From Clostridia bacterium (GTDB taxonomy: Bacteria; Bacillota; Clostridia; Oscillospirales; Acutalibacteraceae): a stretch of DNA of 64,000 nt. The position numbers were made by a program, and so were the translations under genes. Below the pieces are notes generated by a model that did no database searches, was not told where the DNA came from, and saw nothing but the letters and a program-made list of their open reading frames with translations. The DNA lies in contig JAFVVQ010000050.1 of NCBI GenBank assembly GCA_017502085.1, positions 1-64,000 on the forward strand. Reading direction: 5' to 3'. Shown here one piece after another: positions 7,587 to 16,266 of the stretch (position 1 is the first letter of the stretch; each line of letters begins with the position of its first letter).

Positions 7587-8018
7587 TTATTTGGTATAAA
7601 CCAGACGATATATTTCTTTATCGGCAATCACTGCGCCGTCAACGCCGGTCGAAGCATATTCGCCGTTTATCAGGAAAGCCCAATAACTTTGATTGACACC
7701 GTAATCCGCAAGCATACCATTAACGGTTTTGACATACAGACCGTACTCGCCTTCTTCGCCTTCAATCAGTTCCAGTTCCTGAAGCGCCTCCCCCACAGTT
7801 TCCTTATCCGTTTTAACCGTGAAAACAACAACCTTTTCTTCCGCTTCAACCTCAACTGTTATTGTTTTCTGACCTTTTCCAAGCTGAATATCCTCAGTGT
7901 AAGTTGCATCCGACCATATACTGCCGTCAGAAAGCCCGTTACCTGAACAGGAGACGAGAGAGAAAAGCATAAGAACAGAAACTAATACCGCCAGAGAAGC
8001 TCTGAATTTCTTTTTCAT
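7587..8018 (-). CDS. DUF4430 (transcobalamin-like) lipoprotein
   Basis: The 143-residue protein has a lipoprotein signal peptide: MKKKF, a hydrophobic stretch and LFSLVSC with the lipid-attached Cys near residue 24. The mature part matches DUF4430, related to the C-terminal beta domain of transcobalamin/intrinsic factor: TVGEALQEL, YGLYVKTVNGMLADY, SYWAFLINGEYASTG and a final YRLVYTK strand. It would sit on the outer face of the membrane. The gene stands alone, behind a cobalamin riboswitch with its own terminator, so expression should rise when B12 is scarce. That context supports a role in binding or capturing corrinoids. This role is inference, since DUF4430 domains also occur in other surface proteins. 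Confidence 0.85.
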   Translation of the reverse strand: MKKKFRASLAVLVSVLMLFSLVSCSGNGLSDGSIWSDATYTEDIQLGKGQKTITVEVEAEEKVVVFTVKTDKETVGEALQELELIEGEEGEYGLYVKTVNGMLADYGVNQSYWAFLINGEYASTGVDGAVIADKEIYRLVYTK

Positions 8019-8059
8019 AAAATCATCCTTTTATCATTGATTTTGTATTCAAAAGGATA

Positions 8060-8086
8060 AAACAAAAGCACCCTTCCCCGGGTGCT
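8060..8086 (-). terminator. Riboswitch expression-platform terminator
   Basis: On the minus strand AGCACCC (8086-8080) pairs with GGGTGCT (8073-8067) and is followed by TTTGTTTT. It lies directly after the riboswitch and 49 bases before the lipoprotein start, so ligand binding probably favours termination here. Confidence 0.85.
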
Positions 8087-8088
8087 GT

Positions 8089-8313
8089 GATTTGAAAACG
8101 GTATCCTGCCATACCAAGCCTGCAAACAAAACAGAATTTCATTACACGTCCCCCCGAGTTGCCCAAGAGACTTTTGCGTGTCACAGATTGATAAGCATTC
8201 CGACTTGACCGGTTGAAACCTGAGTTACGGTAATGGCTGTTGCTGCGGATTTTCACCGCAATTTCCTTATCCTCCGGCACAAAATGTGTCGGAGTGCAGA
8301 ATAACTGCAAATC
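8089..8313 (-). promoter_or_regulatory. Cobalamin riboswitch
   Basis: Read on the minus strand, this 225-base leader has the landmarks of the B12 aptamer: closing P1 helix GATTTG (8313-8308) with CAAATC (8094-8089), the core GGTGAAAATCCGC (8257-8245) followed by GCAACAGCCATTACCGTAA, and the B12-box-like GGCAGGATACC (8110-8100). A promoter lies just upstream and a terminator just downstream. Structure class (AdoCbl or aquocobalamin type) was not resolved. Confidence 0.8.
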
Positions 8314-8336
8314 TGTGTTTATTCTTTTGTAAGTGT

Positions 8337-8365
8337 ATTATATCACGTTTCATCACATTTTTCAA
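8337..8365 (-). promoter_or_regulatory. Promoter of the riboswitch-lipoprotein transcript
   Basis: On the minus strand TTGAAA (8365-8360), a 17-base spacer and TATAAT (8342-8337), preceded by GTGA. Transcription would start around 8330, just before the riboswitch P1 helix. Confidence 0.8.
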
Positions 8366-8368
8366 TAA

Positions 8369-8398
8369 CAAAAAAGGGCATACCGAAGTATGCCCTTT
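8369..8398 (-). terminator. Terminator of the MarR/ABC exporter operon
   Basis: AAAGGGCATAC (8373-8383) pairs with GTATGCCCTTT (8388-8398) around CGAA; on the minus strand a T run follows. It lies six bases after the stop of the second ABC gene. Confidence 0.88.
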
Positions 8399-8403
8399 GC
8401 TTG

Positions 8404-10326
8404 TTAATCAAGTTCAAACTGACCCGTATAGAGCTGATAGTATTTACCCTTCTGCTCAATGAGATCATCGTGAGTGCCACGTTCGATAATTTCGCCCTGC
8501 TCCAGAACCATTATCGCATCCGAGTTGCTTACGGTTGAAAGTCTGTGAGCAATGACAAACACCGTTCTGCCCTCCATAAGCTTATCCATACCTTTTTCAA
8601 TAAGACGCTCCGTTCTGGTATCAATGGAGCTTGTCGCCTCGTCGAGAATCAGTACGGGCGGATCTGCAACCGCCGCTCTCGCAATCGCAAGAAGCTGTCT
8701 CTGACCCTGCGAAAGATTCGCACCGTCGCCCGTTATCATCGTATCATAGCCCTCAGGCAGTCTGCTGATAAACGAATGGGCATTTGCAAGCTTTGCGGCA
8801 TTCTCGATCTCCTCATCGGTCGCATCGAGTTTACCGTAAGCAATGTTGTCCCTTACGGTACCCGTAAACAGATGGGTATCCTGAAGCACCATTGCCATTG
8901 AACGGCGAAGCTCAGCTTTTTTGATTTTCTTGATATTGATACCGTCATAGGTAATTTTACCCTCGTCAACATCATAGAAACGGTTAATAAGGTTGGTGAT
9001 CGTTGTTTTGCCCGCACCCGTTGAGCCGACAAACGCAATTTTTTGACCCGGCATCGCATAAAGCGAAACATTCTTGAGAACATCCTTCTTGCCGTTATAA
9101 CTGAAAGTAACGTTATGGAAACGCACGTCGCCCTGCCATTCGGTATAGGTTATCGTGCCGTCTCCGTGAGGATGTTTCCATGCCCAGACACCCGTTCTTT
9201 CTTCGCACTCGGTGAGTGTACCGTCGGAATTCTTCCTTGCGTTGACAAGAGTGACATATCCGTCATCCGCCTCTGCGGGAGTATCAATGATTTCAAAAAT
9301 TCTTTCTGCGCCCGCAAGAGCCATAATAATAGTATTGAACTGCTGTGAAATCTGTGTTATCGGCTGGAAAAAATGCCTTGTATAAGTCAGAAATGCAAGC
9401 ATTGAACCTGCTGAGATTGCAAAAAACGAAGTTTTGGGAATCATCATAAGCATCAGCGTACCTATCATCGTAACTGCAGCATATGTGATATATGAAATAT
9501 TACCCATAACGGGCATCAGTACACTTGCATAGGTATGAGCATTCGTTGCGGCTTTTCGGAGACTGTCGTTAATAACACTGAAATCGGCATTCGCCTTTTC
9601 TTCGTGACAAAACACCTTAACGACTCTCTGACCTTCAATGAATTCTTCTATATATCCGTTGACTGCACCCACACATTTCTGCTGCTCCCTGAAATATTTT
9701 GCACTTCGTGAGCCGAGAGCCTTGATGGCAACGAATCCCAGGCAAAGCATAATAACAACAAACAGTGCAAGTACAGGGCTGAGCCATACCATCATAACAA
9801 AAGTACCGACAACCGAAATCAGCGAAGATGAAAGCTGAACAAAGCTCTGGCTTATGCATTCACGCAAGGTATCGGCATCACTTGTGTATCGGCTCATCAG
9901 TTCACCGTGAGTGTGAGAATCAAAAAACTTTATCGGGAGATCCTGCATATGGTTGAACAGATCTTTTCTGATGATATTGAGTGTTTTCTGAGCCACCTGA
10001 AGCATAATTCTCGAATAGCCGTAAGATGAGACCACACCGAAAACATAAATAAATCCGAGCGAAACAAGAGTTTTGACAAGCGGAGTCAGATCCTTTCCTC
10101 CGCTTTCAATAATCGAAGGAAGCACTTCATCGGTAACCGTTTTGATGAACGACGTACCTATAACACCCGCGAGTGCACTGAATGCAACAAAGACAAATAC
10201 AACAGTAAGCATTGCCTTCGATCTGCCGAGATATGACAGCAGTCTCAGAAACGTAGCTTTGACGTTTCCGGGTTTCTGACCCTTGGGAGGTCCGCCTTTA
10301 CCGGGATGTTTCATTGCAGGTGCCAT
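8404..10326 (-). CDS. ABC exporter, ATP-binding/permease half with intact ATPase site
   Basis: The 640-residue protein has six transmembrane helices (about residues 35-330) followed by a nucleotide-binding domain: Walker A GSTGAGKTT, signature LSQGQRQ, Walker B LILDEATSS with the catalytic Glu, and H-loop IAHRLS. A roughly 50-residue insert between membrane and ATPase domains carries TGVWAWKHPHGDG and is not part of the usual exporter core. Its ATG overlaps the stop of the upstream ABC gene by one base (TAATG), so the two halves are translated together and most likely form a heterodimer. The MarR regulator in the same operon points to export of drugs or other toxic compounds; the substrate is unknown. 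Confidence 0.93.
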   Translation of the reverse strand: MAPAMKHPGKGGPPKGQKPGNVKATFLRLLSYLGRSKAMLTVVFVFVAFSALAGVIGTSFIKTVTDEVLPSIIESGGKDLTPLVKTLVSLGFIYVFGVVSSYGYSRIMLQVAQKTLNIIRKDLFNHMQDLPIKFFDSHTHGELMSRYTSDADTLRECISQSFVQLSSSLISVVGTFVMMVWLSPVLALFVVIMLCLGFVAIKALGSRSAKYFREQQKCVGAVNGYIEEFIEGQRVVKVFCHEEKANADFSVINDSLRKAATNAHTYASVLMPVMGNISYITYAAVTMIGTLMLMMIPKTSFFAISAGSMLAFLTYTRHFFQPITQISQQFNTIIMALAGAERIFEIIDTPAEADDGYVTLVNARKNSDGTLTECEERTGVWAWKHPHGDGTITYTEWQGDVRFHNVTFSYNGKKDVLKNVSLYAMPGQKIAFVGSTGAGKTTITNLINRFYDVDEGKITYDGINIKKIKKAELRRSMAMVLQDTHLFTGTVRDNIAYGKLDATDEEIENAAKLANAHSFISRLPEGYDTMITGDGANLSQGQRQLLAIARAAVADPPVLILDEATSSIDTRTERLIEKGMDKLMEGRTVFVIAHRLSTVSNSDAIMVLEQGEIIERGTHDDLIEQKGKYYQLYTGQFELD

Positions 10327-12059
10327 TATGCCACACTCCCTTCCTGCTGTGATTTATAGACTTCGGTATATATTTTATTTGTACCGAGAAGCTCATTATG
10401 AGAACCGATTGCGTCTATCTTTCCGTCATCGAGAACAATAATTCTGTCGGCGTGTTCGACGGAACTTATGCGTTGGGCAACAATAATCTTTGTGACATCG
10501 GGATGATACTTTCTGAGTCCGTCACGGATTTTTGCATCCGTCGCGGTATCAACGGCACTTGTACTGTCATCAAGAATCAGCACTCTGGGAGATTTAAGCA
10601 ACGCTCTCGCAATACAAAGTCTCTGTTTCTGACCGCCCGAGAGATTGACACCGCCCTGACCGAGATTGGTCCGGTATCCGTCGGGGAAAGACATTACGAA
10701 ATCGTGAGCCTGAGCTATCTTGCAGGCAGTTTCAATCTGCTCCTGCGTCGCATCCGGATTACCCCAGCGGAGGTTTTCTTCAATAGTACCCGAGAAGAGA
10801 AGATTGACCTGAAGCACCATCGCAACGGAATCACGAAGATTCTTGAGCATATAGTCCGAAACAGGTTTGCCGCCTACCTTCACAACACCCTCAGTCACGT
10901 CGTAAAGGCGGGGAATCATCTGCACAAACGTTGTCTTTGCCGAACCCGTTCCGCCGATAATTCCGATTGTTTCGCCTGATTTTATATGAACGTTGATATT
11001 GTCGATAACATTCTTTTTGCCGTTTTTCTTATACTTGAAACAGACGTTTTCCATTTCGATATCTCCGTTATCAACGGTGAGTGACGGGTCAGCATCCTTA
11101 TCGCTGATTTCGGGAACTTCCGCCATAACCTCAATAACACGGTTGAGAGATTCCTTCGACATAACCCCCATAGCAAAAATCATGGATATCATCATCAGTG
11201 ACATCAGTATCTGATTGACGTAGGTAATGAATGCCGCAAGGTCATAAACCGTCATTGACGATTCAACAACAAGATTGCCGCCAAACCAGAAAATTGCAAT
11301 TATGCAGCCATAAACGGTCATCTGCATAAACGGATTGGAAAGAATGAGAAGCTTTTCCGCAGCAATCGATGCATCTTTCAGCTCATCGTTTGAGATACGG
11401 AACTTTTCTTTTTCGTGTCCGGCTCTTACAAAAGCCTTGATAACTCTGATACCGATAAGGTTTTCCTGAACGGATGAGTTGAGTCCGTCAACCTTTTTCA
11501 TCAATGTTCTGAATCTCGGAAGAGCAAGAATTGCCATTACCGCAAGAAGCGAAAACAACACGGGGGCTGCGATAATAAAAATCCTTGAGAGAGTATGATT
11601 CAGTTTGTATGCATAAGAAAATGCCATACAAAGCATAAGCGGTGATCTGACAACGATTCTGACAATCATCGTATATGCCATCTGCATTGTGTTGATGTCG
11701 GTTGTCATTCTCGTGATAAGCGACGGCGTACTGAATCGGTCAATATTGGCGAAAGAAAAATTCTGAATTTTTTCAAAGACAGATGCTCTGACGTTGGCAC
11801 CGAAGCCCATACCTGCCTTAGCGGCAAATCTTGCGGCAGCCGCACCGCTCGCAAGGGCTATCAGAGCCATAAGCACCATTTTCGCGCCCTCTCTGACAAC
11901 AAAATCTATGCCCGCGCCACCGCTGACACCTCTGTCAACAAGCTCTGACATTACAAACGGAAGCTGCACCTCCATATAGACCTCGATGAGGATAAGCAAC
12001 GGCGAAAGCACCGAGGCAAGGCGGTAGCCTTTCGTTTGCCTGAACAAAGTTTTAATCAT
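10326..12059 (-). CDS. ABC exporter, ATP-binding/permease half with degenerate ATPase site
   Basis: The chosen start ATG at 12059 has GGAG nine bases upstream; ATGs at 12068 and 12104 are in frame but poorly placed. The protein of about 577 residues has an exporter membrane domain and a nucleotide-binding domain with Walker A GGTGSAKTT, signature LSGGQKQ and Walker B LILDDSTSA. The residue after the Walker B Asp is Asp instead of the catalytic Glu, and the switch His is replaced in VAQRIS. Heterodimeric exporters commonly have one such degenerate site. The start overlaps the end of marR by 8 bases. Confidence 0.92.
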   Translation of the reverse strand: MIKTLFRQTKGYRLASVLSPLLILIEVYMEVQLPFVMSELVDRGVSGGAGIDFVVREGAKMVLMALIALASGAAAARFAAKAGMGFGANVRASVFEKIQNFSFANIDRFSTPSLITRMTTDINTMQMAYTMIVRIVVRSPLMLCMAFSYAYKLNHTLSRIFIIAAPVLFSLLAVMAILALPRFRTLMKKVDGLNSSVQENLIGIRVIKAFVRAGHEKEKFRISNDELKDASIAAEKLLILSNPFMQMTVYGCIIAIFWFGGNLVVESSMTVYDLAAFITYVNQILMSLMMISMIFAMGVMSKESLNRVIEVMAEVPEISDKDADPSLTVDNGDIEMENVCFKYKKNGKKNVIDNINVHIKSGETIGIIGGTGSAKTTFVQMIPRLYDVTEGVVKVGGKPVSDYMLKNLRDSVAMVLQVNLLFSGTIEENLRWGNPDATQEQIETACKIAQAHDFVMSFPDGYRTNLGQGGVNLSGGQKQRLCIARALLKSPRVLILDDSTSAVDTATDAKIRDGLRKYHPDVTKIIVAQRISSVEHADRIIVLDDGKIDAIGSHNELLGTNKIYTEVYKSQQEGSVA

Positions 12060-12558
12060 TTTTATCATCTCCGTTTCCGCTGTTTTCTTTTGCAATATAT
12101 TCAAAAACCTCTTTATCGCTGACTCCGTCTCCCGAAAGATTTTCGGAAATTCTTACAAGATAATCGGAAAAAGCGTCAATTTCTCTTTCTGAAAAGCCGT
12201 CAAACATTTTGGTATCAACCTTATTGCATTCGGCTCTGCCCGCCCAAAAAGTCTCCCTGCCCTTTTCGGTTATGCGGATTCGGTTGACGCGTCGGTCGGA
12301 TTCGTCCTCCGCACGCTCAACAAATCCCGCTTTACACATCCTTTTGATGCTGGTTGCTATCGATGCCGCCGATACACCCATCGATTCGGATAATTTTTTC
12401 TGCGAGCATTCACCGTTTTCGATGAGATAGCCGAGTATTTCAGGCTGACCTCTGTAAATATTAAGCCCCGAAAGTGCAGTCGAAATTCTGTATCGGTGCA
12501 AAAGCGTTACTCTGCACATTTTATGAACGGTTTCCCGATATAAGTCCTTCAGAAACAT
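12052..12558 (-). CDS. MarR family transcriptional regulator
   Basis: The protein of about 168 residues has the MarR winged helix: ILGYLIENGECSQKKLSESMGVSAASIATSIKRMCKAG as helix-turn-helix, then the wing DESDRRVNRIRITEKG. The start ATG 12558 follows AGGAAAGG; the longer frame to 12615 would run through the palindromic operators and is rejected. It is first in the operon with the two ABC exporter genes and overlaps the next gene. As in other MarR-exporter operons, it probably represses its own promoter and releases it when the exported compound binds. Confidence 0.92.
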   Translation of the reverse strand: MFLKDLYRETVHKMCRVTLLHRYRISTALSGLNIYRGQPEILGYLIENGECSQKKLSESMGVSAASIATSIKRMCKAGFVERAEDESDRRVNRIRITEKGRETFWAGRAECNKVDTKMFDGFSEREIDAFSDYLVRISENLSGDGVSDKEVFEYIAKENSGNGDDKND

Positions 12559-12574
12559 CTCTCCTTTCCTGAAA

Positions 12575-12603
12575 GTTAAGCGATTAACTGTTAATCGATT
12601 AAC
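12575..12603 (-). promoter_or_regulatory. Tandem palindromic operators before marR
   Basis: GTTAATCGATTAAC (12590-12603) is a perfect 14-base palindrome. One base away lies GTTAAGCGATTAAC (12575-12588), the same site with one changed base. They are centred 15 bp apart and end 17 bases before the marR start, a typical layout for autorepression by MarR dimers. Confidence 0.75.
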
Positions 12604-12652
12604 TGATTCCAACATTTTACTGCATTTTTACACCGATGTCAATAACTCACAA

Positions 12653-12678
12653 ATAAAAAAGGCTGTGATTCCACAGCC
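12653..12678 (-). terminator. Terminator of the phosphoesterase gene
   Basis: GGCTGTG (12661-12667) pairs with CACAGCC (12672-12678) around a 4-base loop; on the minus strand it is followed by T8. It lies 27 bases after the phosphoesterase stop. Confidence 0.85.
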
Positions 12679-12705
12679 TGATTATATAAACCATACAATA
12701 TATTG

Positions 12706-13398
12706 TTACCTGTCGACCTCGCCCGTAATCGCATTGATGACGTTATGAAAAACCGCAACGTGTGTGCTCGAAATATATTTATCGAGATGCATCGAACCGA
12801 AAAACCATCTTCTGAATCTGCAAGCCTCCGAAAGCTCTTCGAGATAAGTATTCAGACCCGTTACATTCGCCGCCTCACTGTCTTTCAGCATAAGAAAGCC
12901 CTTGATTTTGAACGGAGGCTCGTGGGTGATGATATAGTCAACTCTGCAATCTGCCTTTTCGATATTTTCAGCACCCTCAAGAAGCTCATCGCGGGTCGGA
13001 ATCTCAAGTTTCGACCAGGCATTCTCCTCAAAGCGGATATCAATATCGGGGCTTTCGCCACCGCCCATCGTAAAGAAAGTCATATTATCAATCTTGAAAA
13101 TCTGACCTCTCATCAGATGATAGACGTTGCCGCAGATATTGTGAACCTTGCCGCCGTTCCATTTTGTGACGGGATAGGCGTTGAGAAGCTCAAAATTTTC
13201 GTGGGTGCCGTCAACAAAGCAGATATTGAACTTCTTTTTGCCAAGCTTTTTCAGGGTTTTCTGTTCTCTTTTACTGTTATCCCAGATAAAACCGAAATCG
13301 CCACAGACTATAAGGGTGTCACCCTTTTTAAGTTTTTTGATTGCAGGCGAATCAAAACGATTCATATCACCGTGCATATCCCCTGTTACATATATCAT
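12706..13398 (-). CDS. Calcineurin-like metallophosphoesterase
   Basis: The 230-residue protein begins MIYVTGDMHGDM, the first metal site (D-x-H), followed by CGDFGFIW (second Asp), GTHENFELL (the usual GNHE with Thr for Asn), and a later HEPP histidine. This is the two-metal fold of metallophosphatases. The Thr in the Asn position and the long VHNICGNVYHLMRGQIF segment are typical of a Clostridia subgroup of unknown substrate. It is monocistronic, with a GGGAGAG site upstream and its own terminator. Confidence 0.85.
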   Translation of the reverse strand: MIYVTGDMHGDMNRFDSPAIKKLKKGDTLIVCGDFGFIWDNSKREQKTLKKLGKKKFNICFVDGTHENFELLNAYPVTKWNGGKVHNICGNVYHLMRGQIFKIDNMTFFTMGGGESPDIDIRFEENAWSKLEIPTRDELLEGAENIEKADCRVDYIITHEPPFKIKGFLMLKDSEAANVTGLNTYLEELSEACRFRRWFFGSMHLDKYISSTHVAVFHNVINAITGEVDR

Positions 13399-13517
13399 AA
13401 AAATCCACTCTCCCAGGATCTGTTGATTTAGATTATATCCTCAGGACAGAAAAAAATCAAGATTATAAAATATTTACCTGTCTAATTTGTAAAAATAGGT
13501 TTATTTTTTCGGATTGC

Positions 13518-13528
13518 TGTGATATAAT
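13518..13528 (+). promoter_or_regulatory. Extended -10 of the D,D-carboxypeptidase promoter
   Basis: TGTGATATAAT fits the Gram-positive TRTGnTATAAT extended -10; the -35 is poor (TTTATT at 13500). It lies 50 bases before the start codon. Confidence 0.6.
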
Positions 13529-13577
13529 AAGCTGAATATCGCAAAAATGCGGTAAAATAAATCCGACGGTGTGAAAA

Positions 13578-14948
13578 ATGAAAAAATTAATCAGCTTACT
13601 GTTGTGCCTGGCTATCACTTTTTCAGCATTTATGAGCATCCCGACGGGCGCAGCTTACGACTCTTCAATGAAGGAACTCGGTCTCCGTTCCGACTGCCTG
13701 CTGCTCATCAGCGCAGATAACGGAGAAATTATTTTCGAACAGAACATCCGCAAACAGACATCTCCCGCAAGTCTGACAAAAATCGTGACGGCACTTGTCG
13801 TTCTTGAAAACTGCAAAGACCTCAAAACTGTTGTAACAGTTCCCGAAGAATGTATCAGAGAACTTGACGGCACGGGAAGTTCGATGGGTAACCTCAAACC
13901 GGGCGAACAGCTTACAGTCTATGATCTGCTCTGCTATATGATGATTCAGAGCGCAAACGATGCCGCTACAACACTTGCAAATTTTATTACCGGCAGCAAC
14001 AGAGCCGCATTCATCGGCAAGATGAACGAGCTTGTCAAAACTCTCGGCTGCAAGAACACAAATTTTGCCAACCCTCACGGTCTTGAACACGAGGATCAGT
14101 ATACATCCGCAGAGGATATGGCGATAATTTTCAAGTACGCAATGGGCAACACAACATTTGCGGAAATTGCAGGTAAACTCTCTCATACCGTACCCGCCAA
14201 CAACCTCAAGGATGCACGAAGACTCAGCAATACATGCTTTCTCTTCAACAAGAACTATGACGATTACTATTGCAAGTATGTCAAAGCGGCAAAAACGGGT
14301 ACAACCAAAAAAGCAGGCAGTTGCCTTATTACATACGCTTCAAAAGACGGATATAACTATATTGCAGTTGCACTCAAATCCTCAATGAAGGATTTCGATA
14401 ACGACGGCACAGATGAAAACGGAGCATTTCTCGACTGCAAAGCCATGCTTGAATGGGCTTTCTCCAAAATTGAACTTGTCGCCATATGCGACCCCGAAAA
14501 AATCGCAGGCGAGGTCAGAGTCAACTACGCAAAGTCAACGGATTTTTTCAGTGTTGTTCCGAAAGAAACGGTTTACAGCCTTGTTCCCATCGGCACAAAC
14601 AAGGGCAGCGTACTTGTTGAACCAATCCCCGAATCCGTACCCGAGTCCGTGGATGCTCCCGTCAGAAAAGGCGACGTCATCTGCAAGGGCAGAGTTCTGT
14701 ATGCGGGCGAGGTGCTCAGAGAAATCGACCTTGTTGCCGCAACCGACGTCAAGCGAAACATTTTCGCTCTCATCGGCACAAAAGCCAAAAATCTTGTGAC
14801 CAACCCCATATTCATCGTTATCTCAATTCTGATTGTTGCGGCAATTATCATATTGCTGTTTATACGCAAGAAAAAACGCAGGTCGCACGCCGTTGCAGGC
14901 AGAGACTATAAAATCCTCAACTACAAAGACTTTTCAAAAATGAAATAA
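13578..14948 (+). CDS. dacF: D-alanyl-D-alanine carboxypeptidase (PBP5/DacF type)
   Basis: The 456-residue protein has a signal peptide (residues 1-26), then the serine peptidase S11 domain with S65-x-x-K68 in SPASLTK, S125-A-N127, and K239-T-G241. It would trim the terminal D-Ala from peptidoglycan stem peptides outside the cell. A PBP5-like C-terminal domain follows, then a transmembrane helix near residues 410-430 and a basic cytoplasmic tail, so it is anchored by a true membrane span and not by an amphipathic helix. The acetyltransferase gene follows after 16 bases and may be cotranscribed. Confidence 0.93.
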   Translation: MKKLISLLLCLAITFSAFMSIPTGAAYDSSMKELGLRSDCLLLISADNGEIIFEQNIRKQTSPASLTKIVTALVVLENCKDLKTVVTVPEECIRELDGTGSSMGNLKPGEQLTVYDLLCYMMIQSANDAATTLANFITGSNRAAFIGKMNELVKTLGCKNTNFANPHGLEHEDQYTSAEDMAIIFKYAMGNTTFAEIAGKLSHTVPANNLKDARRLSNTCFLFNKNYDDYYCKYVKAAKTGTTKKAGSCLITYASKDGYNYIAVALKSSMKDFDNDGTDENGAFLDCKAMLEWAFSKIELVAICDPEKIAGEVRVNYAKSTDFFSVVPKETVYSLVPIGTNKGSVLVEPIPESVPESVDAPVRKGDVICKGRVLYAGEVLREIDLVAATDVKRNIFALIGTKAKNLVTNPIFIVISILIVAAIIILLFIRKKKRRSHAVAGRDYKILNYKDFSKMK

Positions 14949-14964
14949 CAAGGAGACTTAAACC

Positions 14965-16131
14965 ATGGAAATCTACAGAGGCAGATGCAAGAAAGAATAT
15001 ACCGATCATCTCATCGATACACTCGACGATATCTTTTTCTTTGAGGATGACGAAGAAACCAAGCGCGATTTCAGAGGAATTCTTCCCAAGCTTTATAAAG
15101 AGCAGTATAATCCCGCATACAACAACCTCGTTGTTATGGAAGACGACAAGGTCAAGGGCGCTGTAGGTCTTTATCCCATCGACGCAACCGCAGCGGGCAG
15201 AAAGCTCCGCATCGGCGGCATCGGTAACGTAGGTGTTACCAGAGACTGCAGAGGCAAGGGCTATATGAAAGACTGCATGAATATGAGCCTTGAAGAAATG
15301 ATCAAGGATAACACCGACTATTCGCTTCTCGGCGGCCACAGGCAGAGATATGCTTATTTCGGATTCGAGCAGTGCGGTCCCGAATACGATTTCAGAATCA
15401 ATATGAGAAACATCCGTCACTGCATCGGCAAGGACGCAAAAACAACCTTCACCGCACGCGAAATCAAAGCAGAGGATACAGAGCTTCTCGCAAAAACGAT
15501 TGAACTCTATAACCGCGGACCTTACACCATCGACAGAAATCCCGATAACGTTTACGACGTTCTCTGCTCCTGGAGAAGCATTCCCTATGCCGCTTTCGAA
15601 GGCGACGAATTCAAGGGTTACTTTGTTCTTCAGAAGTTCAGCAACAGCATCCACGAAATCTGCCCCGTAAACGTTGACGATACACTCAATCTCATTATGT
15701 GCATCATGGAAACAAGCGAGAAAGACAGCGTTTCCTTCAGTGTACCTATGTACGATACCGAAATGTGCTCATATATGGTCAGATACTGTGACGGTTGGGA
15801 TGTCGGTCACTCTGAAATGATCAACATTCTCAACTACGGCAGATTCATCGAAGCCTTCCTTGCTGTCAAAGCAAATTCCGTTAAGCTCGTTGACGGCTCA
15901 ATCGTTCTTCTCATCCACGGCTACAAGAAGGATGAACAGATTGAAATCACCGTTAACGGCACAGACGTCAAGGTCACTGAAACAGACAAAGCTCCCGACG
16001 TTGAGGTTGAGCATCTCGAAGCGATCCGCCTTGTTGCATCGCTTTTCTCCGAAGCCAGACTTTCTCTCCCCGCATTCGCTCAGAACTGGTTCCCCGTATA
16101 CTTCTCAACCGCCGGTCAGGATAACGTATAA
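14965..16131 (+). CDS. GNAT family N-acetyltransferase, Eis-like
   Basis: The 388-residue protein is about the length of Eis-type acetyltransferases, with two GNAT folds and a C-terminal sterol-carrier-like domain. Residues about 75-130 hold the acetyl-CoA segment GIGNVGVTRDCRGKGYMKDC and LLGGHRQRYAYFGFEQCGP. The substrate is not evident. ATG 14965 follows AAGGAG. The gene ends six bases before a strong terminator. Confidence 0.85.
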   Translation: MEIYRGRCKKEYTDHLIDTLDDIFFFEDDEETKRDFRGILPKLYKEQYNPAYNNLVVMEDDKVKGAVGLYPIDATAAGRKLRIGGIGNVGVTRDCRGKGYMKDCMNMSLEEMIKDNTDYSLLGGHRQRYAYFGFEQCGPEYDFRINMRNIRHCIGKDAKTTFTAREIKAEDTELLAKTIELYNRGPYTIDRNPDNVYDVLCSWRSIPYAAFEGDEFKGYFVLQKFSNSIHEICPVNVDDTLNLIMCIMETSEKDSVSFSVPMYDTEMCSYMVRYCDGWDVGHSEMINILNYGRFIEAFLAVKANSVKLVDGSIVLLIHGYKKDEQIEITVNGTDVKVTETDKAPDVEVEHLEAIRLVASLFSEARLSLPAFAQNWFPVYFSTAGQDNV

Positions 16132-16137
16132 TTCCGG

Positions 16138-16171
16138 AACTCCCCGAAGCATTCCGCTTCGGGGAGTTTTT
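16138..16171 (+). terminator. Intrinsic terminator
   Basis: AACTCCCCGAAGC (16138-16150) pairs with GCTTCGGGGAGTT (16156-16168), followed by T5. It closes the carboxypeptidase/acetyltransferase transcript and separates it from the pyr operon. Confidence 0.93.
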
Positions 16172-16205
16172 AAGGTTGCGATACGATTTTTCTCTCTTTT
16201 ATCCC

Positions 16206-16235
16206 TTGACTAAATATATATATCTATGGTATATT
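16206..16235 (+). promoter_or_regulatory. Promoter of the pyr operon
   Basis: TTGACT (16206-16211), an 18-base spacer and TATATT (16230-16235). Transcription would begin about 25 bases before pyrC, leaving no room for a PyrR-type antiterminator/terminator leader. Confidence 0.75.
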
Positions 16236-16266
16236 TAATTGATTAGAGTTTAAACAGGAGGACATT

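Noticed and set aside
7506-7946. Open plus-strand frame of 146 codons over the DUF4430 gene
   Set aside because: It lies antisense to a gene with a clear signal peptide and domain, lacks a ribosome binding site and shows no family pattern.
8023-8310. Minus-strand frame of 95 codons upstream of the DUF4430 gene
   Set aside because: It coincides with the cobalamin riboswitch and its terminator, so the open frame is an accident of structured RNA.
12559-12615. N-terminal extension of the MarR protein
   Set aside because: The extension translates the palindromic operators; the start at 12558 has a better ribosome binding site.
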